NCBI GenBank assembly: GCA_965530755.1
Contig: CBESNA010000084.1
Location: forward strand, 1-12,751
Origin: SZUA-35 sp965530755
GTDB lineage: Bacteria; Actinomycetota; Acidimicrobiia; Acidimicrobiales; SZUA-35
Length of the DNA stretch: 12,751 nucleotides
Direction: 5' to 3'
This document shows, in pieces, positions 1 through 7,520 of the stretch (its first letter is position 1; each line of letters starts with the position of its first letter). The position numbers were made by a program, and so were the translations under genes. Under the pieces are notes generated by a model. The model was given only the letters and a program-made list of their open reading frames with translations. It was not told where the DNA came from and did not search any database.

Positions 1-67
1 CCGCGGTGCGGGCCGATCTACGGGGCCGGTACCCAAAGCACGCTTGGCCCGAGGAACCGACAGCCGG

Positions 68-96
68 CGTCAGCTGACGATCTCGATCAGCTGACG
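68..96 (-). terminator. Hairpin over the dapE stop codon, possible terminator
   Basis: Bases 68-77 (cgtcagctga) are the exact reverse complement of bases 87-96 (tcagctgacg), giving a 10-bp stem with a 9-nt loop that includes the dapE stop codon. Bases 68-79 are also a 12-nt perfect palindrome by themselves. No T-run follows on the minus strand, so this is not a classical intrinsic terminator; it may stop transcription weakly or protect the 3' end. The remaining bases 1-67 show no gene that I can support. Confidence 0.4.
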
Positions 97-1166
97 AGGC
101 GGAGCAACGCGGCAAAGGTGCGTTCAATCGATGCCCGCTCGAGGTGCTCGTGTTTTGTGTGGGCGATCGTCGGATCTCCAGATCCGAAGTTGGTGGCCGG
201 GATGGCGTGCTCTGCGAATCGGGCGACGTCGGTCCAGCCGAGCTTGGCCCGAACCTCGAGCCCGTTCTCGTCGCGCAGTCGACGGAGCAAGGGATGGTCG
301 AGCGAGGGCGGGCAACCCAACGTGCGGTCGATCACCTCGACGGTGTCGTCCGGGTCGAGATGATCGGCGAGGAGCGAACGGACCCAGGTCTCAGCCTCTT
401 CGACGGTGCGATCGGGTGCGTAGCGATGGTGAATCCGCATCATTCCCCGATCGGGGACAACGTTGCCGGCGACGCCGCCCTCGATGTGCACCACTTGGAG
501 CGACTCGATGAACTCGCAGTCGTCGATCACCGGGCGGCGGGCCTCGTAACCGGCGACGGCGGAGAGGGCACCGGCCATGCGATGCACGGCGTTGCGGCCC
601 ATCCACGGGCGGGCCGTGTGGGCTCGAGCACCGGCGAAGGTGATCTCGAAGCGAAGCGTTCCCTGACACCCGGCCTCGATCGCACCATCGGTCGGCTCGC
701 CGAGAATCGCGCAGTCGCCGGCAAGGAGATCCGGGCGATCGGCGAAGAGTTCGAGCAGTCCGTTGTGGACTTGCGCCACCTCTTCGCGGGCGTAGAACAC
801 GAAGGTGAGATCGACCGACGGCTCGGTGACCGTTCGAGCGATCTCGAGGAAACACGCAAGCCCGCCTTTCATGTCCGTCGAGCCGACACCCCACAGCGTG
901 TCGCCCTCGATCCGGGCCATGGCGTTGGTGCCACCGACCAGGTCAATCGCCTCGACAGCGGGAACGGTGTCGGTGTGGCCGACGAGCATCAGGCGCTGGT
1001 CGCGACCGAGGTCGGTCCTGGCCACGAGATTGTCGCCGATGCGTTCCACATCGAGATGGGCCAGTGCTCGTAGCTCCGCCTCGAGCCAATCGACGAACGG
1101 CCCCTCGGCAAAGGACTCGGAGCGATGGTCGACGAGCGTCGCGGTGAGGGCGAGGAGGTCGGTCAC
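87..1166 (-). CDS. dapE: Succinyl-diaminopimelate desuccinylase
   Basis: A cytoplasmic zinc aminohydrolase (M20 family, 359 residues, usual length for actinobacterial DapE) that hydrolyses N-succinyl-LL-diaminopimelate to LL-diaminopimelate and succinate in lysine and peptidoglycan-precursor synthesis. Visible motifs: GHTDTVP at 63-69 with metal ligand H64; D98 in GVGSTDMKGG, the bridging metal aspartate; the Glu pair E128/E129 (general base and ligand); E157 in GEPTDG; H183 in the lid/dimerisation domain; and the C-terminal AHTKHEHL at 335-342 with the last metal histidine. The start is GTG, reading VTDLLALT. The gene is divergent from the secreted dehydrogenase gene and separated by it from dapC, the preceding pathway step. 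M20 peptidases resemble one another, but the actinobacterial DapE pattern and nearby dapC/dapF make this assignment firm. Confidence 0.93.
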   Translation of the reverse strand: MTDLLALTATLVDHRSESFAEGPFVDWLEAELRALAHLDVERIGDNLVARTDLGRDQRLMLVGHTDTVPAVEAIDLVGGTNAMARIEGDTLWGVGSTDMKGGLACFLEIARTVTEPSVDLTFVFYAREEVAQVHNGLLELFADRPDLLAGDCAILGEPTDGAIEAGCQGTLRFEITFAGARAHTARPWMGRNAVHRMAGALSAVAGYEARRPVIDDCEFIESLQVVHIEGGVAGNVVPDRGMMRIHHRYAPDRTVEEAETWVRSLLADHLDPDDTVEVIDRTLGCPPSLDHPLLRRLRDENGLEVRAKLGWTDVARFAEHAIPATNFGSGDPTIAHTKHEHLERASIERTFAALLRLVS

Positions 1167-1214
1167 CGGGACAGGCTACAAGGGCCGCGTCGATGGCTGA
1201 TCTAGGCTCGCCGG

Positions 1215-3035
1215 ATGCGACGAATGGCCTCGGTTCTGCTCGTTCTCGTCCTGACCGCAGCCACGCTGGTGGCCTCTCCCCCGCCGGCGGCGGCCGGTGA
1301 AGTGGTCGACGGGCGTTTCCCCACCGAGGAGTCCTTCGTCGACCAGACCTACCGAGACCTCTTGGGCCGAGGACCGGACGCCGGCGGGCTGACGTTCTGG
1401 GCCGACCGGATTCGGGCCGGATTGCCGCCCGAAGCCTTCGTGGAACAGCTGCTCCTGTCCCCCGAATTCGGCGGTGTCATCGCCCCGGTGGTCCGGCTCT
1501 ATTCATCGGTGTTCGATCGGCGGCCGGACGCCGGCGGGCTGCGCTTCTGGATCGGGCAGAGGCGGGCCGGTATGTCGCTCGAGCGGATGGCGGCGAACTT
1601 CGTCGCCAGCGCCGAGTTCGATGAGCTGGCTCGAGCCACCACGACCGAGGAGTACATCGCCGCCGTCTATCGACGATCGCTGGGACGTGAACCCGATGCA
1701 GGTGGGCTGCGCTTCTGGACCGACGGCATCACATCAGGACAGTTCACCCTCGACCGTTTCATCGTCGAAGTCTCCGAGTCGGCAGAACACAAGGCCCTCA
1801 CCGACAGCGCCGTGATCACCACGCTCGTCTATCTCGGTCTCCAGCAACGAACCCCGGAGCCCGGCGGTTTCGCCTTCTGGACAGAACAGCTCGACAACGG
1901 CACGCCGCTCAGCTCCTTCGTGGCCAACGTCCTGGCCCTGCCGGAGTATCGATCACGTTTCCCCCTCGCCCCGACACTCACCACCGAGGTCATTGCCGAC
2001 GGCCTCGCCATTCCCTGGGATGTCGAGTCGCTCCCGGACGGATCACTGCTGGTCACCGAACGAGCGGGCCGTCTGAACCTGATTCCGGCCGGTGGTGGCC
2101 CGATGGCGGCGATTGCCCTGGATACGAGCGATGTGTGGTCATCCGGCGAGACCGGAATGATGGGCCTGGCAGTCGATCCCGGCTTCGCCGACAACCGCCG
2201 GATCTACACCTGCCAGGGTCACACCTCGCCGCGAGAGATCCAGGTGATCGCCTGGACGCTCGATGTCGTTGGTCGATCCGCAACTCGAGTCGCTGACCCT
2301 CTCATCGACGGGATCCCCGTGAGTTCGGGTCGCCATGGTGGCTGCCAGCTCGAGTTCGATGCCGACGGCTGGCTGTTCGTCGGGACCGGCGACGCCGCAG
2401 TCGGGTCACTCCCCCAGAATCTGACGTCCCTCGGCGGCAAGGTCCTGCGGGTCGATCCGCAGACCGGGGCAGCAGCGCCGGGCAATCCTTTCGCCGGTGC
2501 GGCGAACACCGATCAGGAGCTGATCTGGACCTACGGCCACCGCAACGTCCAGGGTCTCGGGCTGCGGCCCGGAACCAACGAGATGTGGTCGGTCGAACAC
2601 GGGCCAGGCCGGGACGACGAGGTCAACCGGCTGGTCAGGTCTGGCGGCAACGCCGGGTGGAATCCAGTGCCCGGATACAACGAATCCGTTCCGATGACCG
2701 ACACCCGGCTCGGCAGCAACGTGTTCGGCGCCGCCTGGTCGACCGGTTCACCGACGCTCGCCTTGAGTGGTGGTGACTGGACCGACAGCGACGGGTGGGG
2801 TGCGTGGGACAACGCACTCGCCGTCGCCGCCCTCAAGAACCAGACCTTGCGGCTGCTCTTCTTCAACGACGAGGGCCTCTACCTCGGTCAGCGCACGATC
2901 ATCGACGGTGAGTTCGGGCGACTTCGTGCGGTACATCAGGCAGCCGACGGCTCGCTCTATGTCGCCACCGGCACTGGCGACGATCGCGTGATCCGCATCA
3001 CCCCGAGGCTCCCCAGCCCGGTCATCCCCCGCTGA
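1215..3035 (+). CDS. Secreted DUF4214-repeat / PQQ-type sugar dehydrogenase fusion
   Basis: A 606-residue exported protein. Residues 1-28 form a signal peptide (MRRM, then a hydrophobic stretch to about 21, then PPPAAAG, with likely cleavage after AAA or AAG). Four DUF4214-like repeats follow at about 38-85, 92-135, 144-192 and 198-247; the first three carry the core xxRxPDAGGLxFW and the fourth is diverged (RTPEPGGFAFW). Residues 257-596 are a soluble aldose/glucose dehydrogenase beta-propeller (GSDH, YliI-like): IPWDVESLPDGSLLVTER opens it, RHGG gives H374 (the base-like catalytic His position), and GHRNVQG gives R443 (the PQQ-contacting Arg position); EHGPGRDDEVN at 461-471 is another family signature. 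It would oxidise sugars or aldoses outside the membrane, with PQQ and calcium as usual cofactors. The substrate cannot be read from sequence. A second ATG lies three codons downstream (1224). The gene stands alone, divergent from dapE and convergent with dapC. Confidence 0.88.
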   Translation: MRRMASVLLVLVLTAATLVASPPPAAAGEVVDGRFPTEESFVDQTYRDLLGRGPDAGGLTFWADRIRAGLPPEAFVEQLLLSPEFGGVIAPVVRLYSSVFDRRPDAGGLRFWIGQRRAGMSLERMAANFVASAEFDELARATTTEEYIAAVYRRSLGREPDAGGLRFWTDGITSGQFTLDRFIVEVSESAEHKALTDSAVITTLVYLGLQQRTPEPGGFAFWTEQLDNGTPLSSFVANVLALPEYRSRFPLAPTLTTEVIADGLAIPWDVESLPDGSLLVTERAGRLNLIPAGGGPMAAIALDTSDVWSSGETGMMGLAVDPGFADNRRIYTCQGHTSPREIQVIAWTLDVVGRSATRVADPLIDGIPVSSGRHGGCQLEFDADGWLFVGTGDAAVGSLPQNLTSLGGKVLRVDPQTGAAAPGNPFAGAANTDQELIWTYGHRNVQGLGLRPGTNEMWSVEHGPGRDDEVNRLVRSGGNAGWNPVPGYNESVPMTDTRLGSNVFGAAWSTGSPTLALSGGDWTDSDGWGAWDNALAVAALKNQTLRLLFFNDEGLYLGQRTIIDGEFGRLRAVHQAADGSLYVATGTGDDRVIRITPRLPSPVIPR

Positions 3036-3070
3036 CCGCGAATCTGCGGGTGGGGTCGGCGACGGTCAGC
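3031..3070. terminator. Inverted repeat carrying both convergent stop codons
   Basis: Bases 3031-3038 (gctgaccg) pair with 3063-3070 (cggtcagc), an 8-bp stem enclosing 24 bases in which a small ccgc/gcgg hairpin can also form. The TGA of the plus-strand dehydrogenase gene lies in the left arm and the TGA of minus-strand dapC in the right arm. The location between convergent genes suits a bidirectional terminator, but there is no T-run on either side, so the function is inferred. Confidence 0.4.
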
Positions 3071-4181
3071 CGAGGCCGAGGCGGGACGCGGCGAGCTGGA
3101 GGCGATCGTCCGGCTGGACCAACGCGACCCGCACGTATCCGGCCCCCTGCTCGCCGTAGAACTCGCCGGGACTGACGAGCGCCCCGCACTCGCGAGCGAG
3201 GCGTTCGGTGAGTGCCCAGGCATCGCCGTCCGGTGCCGGCGCCCAGAGGTAGAAGCCGCCCTTGGGCATCGGAGCCTCGACACCCACGGCCGCCAGCATC
3301 TCGATGCCGAGTTCGAGTCGACGGTGGTATCGCTTGGCCTGTTGGGCGACGTGGGTTTGGTCAGAGAAGGCGGCCACTGCGGCAGCCTGAACTGGGCCGG
3401 GAGGCATGAAGCCAGCGTGTTTGCGGACCTCGCCCAGGTAGTGGACCAGCTCGGCGTCACCGGCGAAGAACCCGGCTCTGGCACCGGCGAGGTTGGATCG
3501 CTTCGACAGTGAATGCACGGCAACCACGCCGTCGGTGCCGTGCTGGAGAATCGACTGAGCCGGACCTTCCCACGTGAACTCGATGTAGCACTCGTCGCTG
3601 AACACGGGAACGTCGTTGGCTCGGCCCCAGGCAGCGGCAGCCTGGAGGTCGTCGATCCCTCCTGCCGGGTTGCCTGGGGTGTTGACCCACAGGCAGAGCG
3701 CACGGGCGGCATCGGCCCGGTCGATGGCATCGAGATCGATTCGCCATTGATCGTCGACGGGAACGGCGACTGCGCGGCAGTTGGCCAGCCTGGCCCCCAT
3801 CGCATAGCTGGGGTAGCTGACCGCCGGGTAGAGGACCGTGTCGAGATCTGGTCGACGGAGCCGGAGCCAGTGAGGCATGCCGGCGACGACTTCCTTCGAT
3901 CCGATCGTGGCCCGGATGTCGGCCGCTCCGATCGAGGTGTGCGCGACCCGGTTGAGCCAGGCTGCGGCCGCTTCGCGAAACTCCGGCGTTCCGTTCGCCG
4001 GCGGATACCCACGCTCGGCGTTCGACGAGCCGAGCGCATCGATGACGGACTGGGGCGGCGGATCGAACGGTGTGCCGATCGAGAGGTCGATGACACCACC
4101 GTCGTGCTCGGCGGCCAGGGCCTTGATCGGGTCGAGCCGGTCGTACGGGTACGGCGGTGGGACAAAGGGTTCTTTGGTCAT
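3066..4181 (-). CDS. dapC: Succinyldiaminopimelate transaminase (DapC-type class I/II aminotransferase)
   Basis: A 371-residue fold-type I PLP aminotransferase, predicted to form N-succinyl-LL-diaminopimelate from the 6-oxo-pimelate intermediate with glutamate, one step before DapE. The PLP lysine is K227 in SLSKRSNLAGARAGF; N171 in NTPGNPAGG, D196 and Y199 in SDECYIEF, and R235 hold the cofactor; R351 in YVRVAL is the usual substrate-carboxylate arginine. YPPANGTPEFREA near 59 is typical of the actinobacterial DapC group. The ATG overlaps the hflX stop as ATGA, so it is probably translationally coupled, and a GGAGG lies 10 nt upstream (4192-4196). It is the last gene of the minus-strand run. 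A broader aminotransferase role cannot be excluded by sequence, but dapE and dapF close by favour DapC. Confidence 0.88.
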   Translation of the reverse strand: MTKEPFVPPPYPYDRLDPIKALAAEHDGGVIDLSIGTPFDPPPQSVIDALGSSNAERGYPPANGTPEFREAAAAWLNRVAHTSIGAADIRATIGSKEVVAGMPHWLRLRRPDLDTVLYPAVSYPSYAMGARLANCRAVAVPVDDQWRIDLDAIDRADAARALCLWVNTPGNPAGGIDDLQAAAAWGRANDVPVFSDECYIEFTWEGPAQSILQHGTDGVVAVHSLSKRSNLAGARAGFFAGDAELVHYLGEVRKHAGFMPPGPVQAAAVAAFSDQTHVAQQAKRYHRRLELGIEMLAAVGVEAPMPKGGFYLWAPAPDGDAWALTERLARECGALVSPGEFYGEQGAGYVRVALVQPDDRLQLAASRLGLG

Positions 4182-5704
4182 CGCTGATCTGCCTCCGGTA
4201 CGACGCGCTCGACGAAGTCGCCGAGTCGCTTGGCCGACGCATCCTCGAGGAGGGCGACCACCCGCATGCCATCGTCTTCGGTGGTCTCGGTGATCACTTC
4301 GCCCTCGCGATGGACAGCGGCGAGCATGTCACCCCTCGACCACGGCACGAAGAGCTCGTACACCGTGCTCTGCTCCCGCAGTTTGTCGGCGATTGCCTCG
4401 AGCAGTTCGTCGATCCCCTGGCCGGTGTGGGCCGAGATGGCCACCGAGCCAGGATGTTGTCCGGCCAGGCGCTCGGCGCCGCCGGGATTGCCCTCGGCAT
4501 CGAGGCCGTCTGCCTTGTTGAACACGAGCAGTTCGGCGACTTCCTCGGCGTCGATCTCGGACAGGACCGTACGAACTGCGTCGATGTTGCCCTGCGGATC
4601 GATGGCGGTGCCGTCGACCACGTGAATGAGAAGATCGGCGTCGCCGGCGATCTCGAGCGTCGACTTGAACGATTCGACGAGTTGATGAGGCAGCTTGCGC
4701 ACGAAACCGACGGTGTCGGTGAGCAGGATCTGTTCGCCGCCGGGGAGCTGTGTCTTGCGAGTGGTCGGATCCACGGTGGCGAAGAGCCGGTCCTCGGTGC
4801 GCACGTCGGCGCCGGTGAGCCGGTTGAGCAGCGTCGATTTCCCGGCGTTGGTGTACCCGACGATCGAGACCGTGCGGTACGGCGAGCGGTAGCGCGCCTT
4901 GCGTTGGTTGGCGCGGCGGGCCGAGATGCCGACGAGATCGCGTTCGAGCTTGTGCATACGCCGAACGAGGCGGCGACGATCGACTTCGAGCTGGGTCTCG
5001 CCGGGGCCGCGAGTGCCGATACCGCCGGCCTGCTGGCTGTAGTTCTTCTTGCCCCGAAGACGAGGCAGCCGGTAACGCAACTGGGCCAACTCGACCTGGG
5101 TCTTGCCCTCGGTCGAGGTGGCGTGCTGAGCAAAGATGTCGAGGATGACAGCCGTGCGGTCGAGGGCGGTGCGATGCAGGATGCCCTCGAGATTGAACTG
5201 CTGGGCCGGTGTCAGCTCGTCGTCGAACACGACGGTGTCAGCGTCGATGGCCACGGCGGCTTCTTTGATCTCGGTGGCCTTGCCCTTACCGACAAAGGTT
5301 GCCGGGTCCGGTCGATCGCGCTTCTGGGTCAGGCGATCGATTGCATCGGCACCCGCCGTGTCGACCAGCAGTGCGAGCTCGTCGAGCGAGGCGTGGGTCT
5401 CGAGCTCGGAACGGCCGCCGAGGGTCATGCCGACGATGACGATGCGCTCCCGGAAACTGCGATCGAGGAAGCCGGCCTCATCGTCGAATGCGTCGCGACC
5501 GAAGTCTTCGAGTCCACCACGGTGAGTACCGACGCCGTCGACGACCAGCCGGTCCGGTCGACCGTCATCGGGGATGCCCCAGTCGTCGTCTGTGCCGTCT
5601 TCTTCGAACACGCTGTCGTCAGACGGGTTTACGTCGAACGAGCTGTCGTCAGACGGGTTTTCGTTGTCGAGGCCCGGGTTGTCGTCCGGTGAGCGATCGC
5701 TCAT
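4178..5704 (-). CDS. hflX: GTPase HflX with an acidic N-terminal extension
   Basis: A 508-residue translation-factor GTPase that binds the 50S subunit and splits stalled or heat-damaged ribosomes. Residues 1-85 are a poorly conserved, very Asp-rich extension. The HflX N-terminal domain runs from ERIVIVGMTL (86) through FVGKGK at 137-142 and a Lys/Arg-rich linker with GIGTRGPGETQLE (228-240). The G domain has G1 GYTNAGKST (283-291), G3 DTVGF (330-334), G4 NKAD (396-399) and G5 SAHTG (424-428); a C-terminal domain follows from about 447. The ATG at 5704 overlaps the dapF stop as ATGA and has GAGGA six bases upstream (5711-5715). An in-frame reading continues upstream but only across dapF on the wrong frame, so it is not used. 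Its 3' end overlaps the dapC start. Confidence 0.93.
   Translation of the reverse strand: MSDRSPDDNPGLDNENPSDDSSFDVNPSDDSVFEEDGTDDDWGIPDDGRPDRLVVDGVGTHRGGLEDFGRDAFDDEAGFLDRSFRERIVIVGMTLGGRSELETHASLDELALLVDTAGADAIDRLTQKRDRPDPATFVGKGKATEIKEAAVAIDADTVVFDDELTPAQQFNLEGILHRTALDRTAVILDIFAQHATSTEGKTQVELAQLRYRLPRLRGKKNYSQQAGGIGTRGPGETQLEVDRRRLVRRMHKLERDLVGISARRANQRKARYRSPYRTVSIVGYTNAGKSTLLNRLTGADVRTEDRLFATVDPTTRKTQLPGGEQILLTDTVGFVRKLPHQLVESFKSTLEIAGDADLLIHVVDGTAIDPQGNIDAVRTVLSEIDAEEVAELLVFNKADGLDAEGNPGGAERLAGQHPGSVAISAHTGQGIDELLEAIADKLREQSTVYELFVPWSRGDMLAAVHREGEVITETTEDDGMRVVALLEDASAKRLGDFVERVVPEADQR
5604..5663. repeat. Two 30-bp direct repeats inside the hflX 5' end
   Basis: The units 5604-5633 and 5634-5663 are adjacent tandem copies with three mismatches; gctgtcgtcagacgggttt (5612-5630 and 5642-5660) is identical in both. 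They keep the hflX reading frame and give a duplicated ten-residue block (DVNPSDDSxF type) in the acidic N-terminal extension of HflX. Confidence 0.85.
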
Positions 5705-6543
5705 GAACGATCCTCGAGCACGACACGGCCGACGAATTCGGCTGGGCCGGTCAGCAGGATCGTCGGGTGATCGCCGTCGACCACCTCGATCCGAGCTGAA
5801 CCGCCGGGCATGACCACGTCCACCACGGCGTCGGTGAGGCCCCATGCATGAGCGGCCCAACCGGCGGCACATGCGCCGGATCCGCACGCCTCGGTGTAAC
5901 CGGCGCCGCGCTCCCAGACGAAGAGTCGGATCGTCGAACGATCGACCACGTCGATGAGGTGCACGTTGACGCCATTCGGATAGTCGGCTTCGACTGCCGG
6001 GCCGACGACGGTGACGTCGTGGGAGGCTGCATCGTCGACCAGCGCAACGAGATGTGGATTCCCGATGTCGACCGCCATCTGACGACCGACGTCGACACCG
6101 AGCTCGGACCACCGGGGCGAGAGTTCGCCGGCCTCGGTGGCTGGCCCCATGTCGACCCTGACCTGAGCGATCGGATCTCCTGGTTCGACATCGAGGGTCC
6201 GGACACCGCCATCGGTGGACACGGTGAAGGTGGTCGGTTGATCGGTGCCGATATGGAAGGCCAGGGCTTGTCCGAGACAGCGAAGACCGTTGCCGGACAC
6301 CTCTGGCCGGCTGCCATCGCTGTTCCACAAGATCATCTGCCAGGTGCCGTCGGCAAGCGGGGTTGCGCTGATGAGTCCGTCCGCTCCGATACCGCGTCGT
6401 CGGTCGCACCAGCGGCGTGCATCGTCCGCAGACAAGGGTCGAGCCGGGTCGACCACGATCAGGAAATCGTTCCCGAGGCCGTGGTGTTTGGTGGCGGTGA
6501 TCGTCTGCGTTTCGGTCGCAGTGACCGTGGTGGCTGAGGTCAA
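5701..6543 (-). CDS. dapF: Diaminopimelate epimerase (DapF) with Ser for the first catalytic Cys
   Basis: A 280-residue protein of the DapF fold that should interconvert LL- and meso-diaminopimelate, the peptidoglycan cross-linker and lysine precursor. Supporting motifs: HGLGNDFLIV at 21-30, GADG at 53-56, NSDGSRPEVSGNGLRC at 74-89, GNPHLV at 161-166, and ERGAGYTEACGSGACA at 211-225. The second catalytic Cys is C220. The first is expected at the start of CGNG, but residue 83 here is Ser (codon TCC); C89 lies six residues further on. The start is the only one available: TTG at 6543, since an in-frame stop lies 18 nt upstream and no ATG or GTG follows before the conserved KHHGLGNDF. A GGGGA is only one base before it, so initiation may be weak or coupled to miaA 41 nt upstream. 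The stop overlaps hflX. Confidence 0.88.
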   Translation of the reverse strand: MTSATTVTATETQTITATKHHGLGNDFLIVVDPARPLSADDARRWCDRRRGIGADGLISATPLADGTWQMILWNSDGSRPEVSGNGLRCLGQALAFHIGTDQPTTFTVSTDGGVRTLDVEPGDPIAQVRVDMGPATEAGELSPRWSELGVDVGRQMAVDIGNPHLVALVDDAASHDVTVVGPAVEADYPNGVNVHLIDVVDRSTIRLFVWERGAGYTEACGSGACAAGWAAHAWGLTDAVVDVVMPGGSARIEVVDGDHPTILLTGPAEFVGRVVLEDRS

Positions 6544-6584
6544 GTCCCCATTGTCGCATCAATCCGACGATTCGACGCCGCGTT

Positions 6585-7520
6585 TCAGGCCCAGTGACGT
6601 TCGACCTCGTCGAGCACCGACGGATCCGACGCTGGACGGTCACGGTCGATGTCGACCCAATGGATCCGTGGATCTCGTCCGAACCACCGTTGCTGGCGAC
6701 GGGCGAAGCGCCTCGTACGACGCCTGGCTTCGTCTAAAGCTTCGTCGAGGGAGAGCTCACCGTTCAGGTGGGCGATGAGTTCGCGATACCCGAGAGCTTG
6801 GCGTGCCGTGCGCGACAGACCGGCAGACCGATCGAGGAGTGTCCGCACCTCGTCGAGGAACCCGTCGGCCATCTGCTGCTCGTAGCGCTGATCGATTCGT
6901 GCATCCATGAAGTCGCGATCGATGCGCAGGCCGACCAGGCAGAAGCGGGTCGGTGGGAAGGCGTCCATGCCAGGACCGAACGACGAGAACGCGTGACCAG
7001 AGCCGAGGCAGACCTCGAGGGCGCGGGCGATGCGTCTGCGGTTGGTCGGCTCCATCCGGCCGGCGGCCACGGGATCGAGATCGCGCAACTGGGACCACAT
7101 CGTCAGGGTGTGACTGTCCGGCCGTGCGTCGATCTCGGCCCGGACGTCCGGATATTGGCCGGGGATCTGGAGATCATCGACGACGGCCTGGACGTAGAGC
7201 CCGGTGCCGCCAATGAGGATCGGTGTCGCTCCCCGACTCTCGATGTCGTCGATCGCGGCGCGGCACTCGGCCTGGAATCGCGAGACGGTGTAGTCCTCTG
7301 ACGGATCGGCGACGGCAATGAGATGGTGTGGAACGCCTCGATGTTCTTCGACCGTGGGTGCCGCCGTGCCGATCGACATTTCGGCGTAGACGGCCATGGC
7401 GTCGACCGAAACGATCTCGACCGGCATGCCGCGTTCGATCGAACGGCGGGCGAGTTCGAGCCCGAGCGAGGACTTGCCGGAGGCGGTCGGCCCGATCAGG
7501 GCCAGTGGTGGTTGGCTCAC
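6585..7520 (-). CDS. miaA: tRNA dimethylallyltransferase
   Basis: A 311-residue cytoplasmic enzyme (usual length) that transfers dimethylallyl from DMAPP to N6 of A37 in tRNAs reading UNN codons. Motifs in order: P-loop GPTASGKS (10-17), SVDAMAVY (38-45; the family's usual DSxxVY, with D40), IGGTGLYVQAV (103-113), NRRRIARALEV (160-170), the QALGYRE block (241-247), and RRTRRFARRQQRWF (267-280), which contacts tRNA. The reading frame stays open upstream to 7790, but conserved MiaA sequence begins at SQPPLALIGPT, and the GTG at 7520 overlaps the phosphotransferase stop as GTGA, so that start is chosen. No Shine-Dalgarno sequence is visible, which fits translational coupling. dapF follows after 41 nt, a common actinobacterial order (miaA-dapF-hflX). 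Confidence 0.93.
   Translation of the reverse strand: MSQPPLALIGPTASGKSSLGLELARRSIERGMPVEIVSVDAMAVYAEMSIGTAAPTVEEHRGVPHHLIAVADPSEDYTVSRFQAECRAAIDDIESRGATPILIGGTGLYVQAVVDDLQIPGQYPDVRAEIDARPDSHTLTMWSQLRDLDPVAAGRMEPTNRRRIARALEVCLGSGHAFSSFGPGMDAFPPTRFCLVGLRIDRDFMDARIDQRYEQQMADGFLDEVRTLLDRSAGLSRTARQALGYRELIAHLNGELSLDEALDEARRRTRRFARRQQRWFGRDPRIHWVDIDRDRPASDPSVLDEVERHWA

Noticed and set aside
144..1073. 309-codon plus-strand frame opposite dapE
   Set aside because: Antisense shadow of a gene with complete M20 peptidase motifs; no domain seen in the translation.
4157..5692. 511-codon open frame on the plus strand
   Set aside because: It lies exactly antisense to hflX, whose GTPase motifs are unmistakable, and its translation has no recognisable domain. 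Long antisense frames are expected at this GC content.
5705..6643. Upstream in-frame extension of hflX of 313 codons
   Set aside because: It runs across dapF in another frame and gives arginine-rich sequence; the ATG at 5704 with GAGGA upstream and the ATGA overlap is the sound start.
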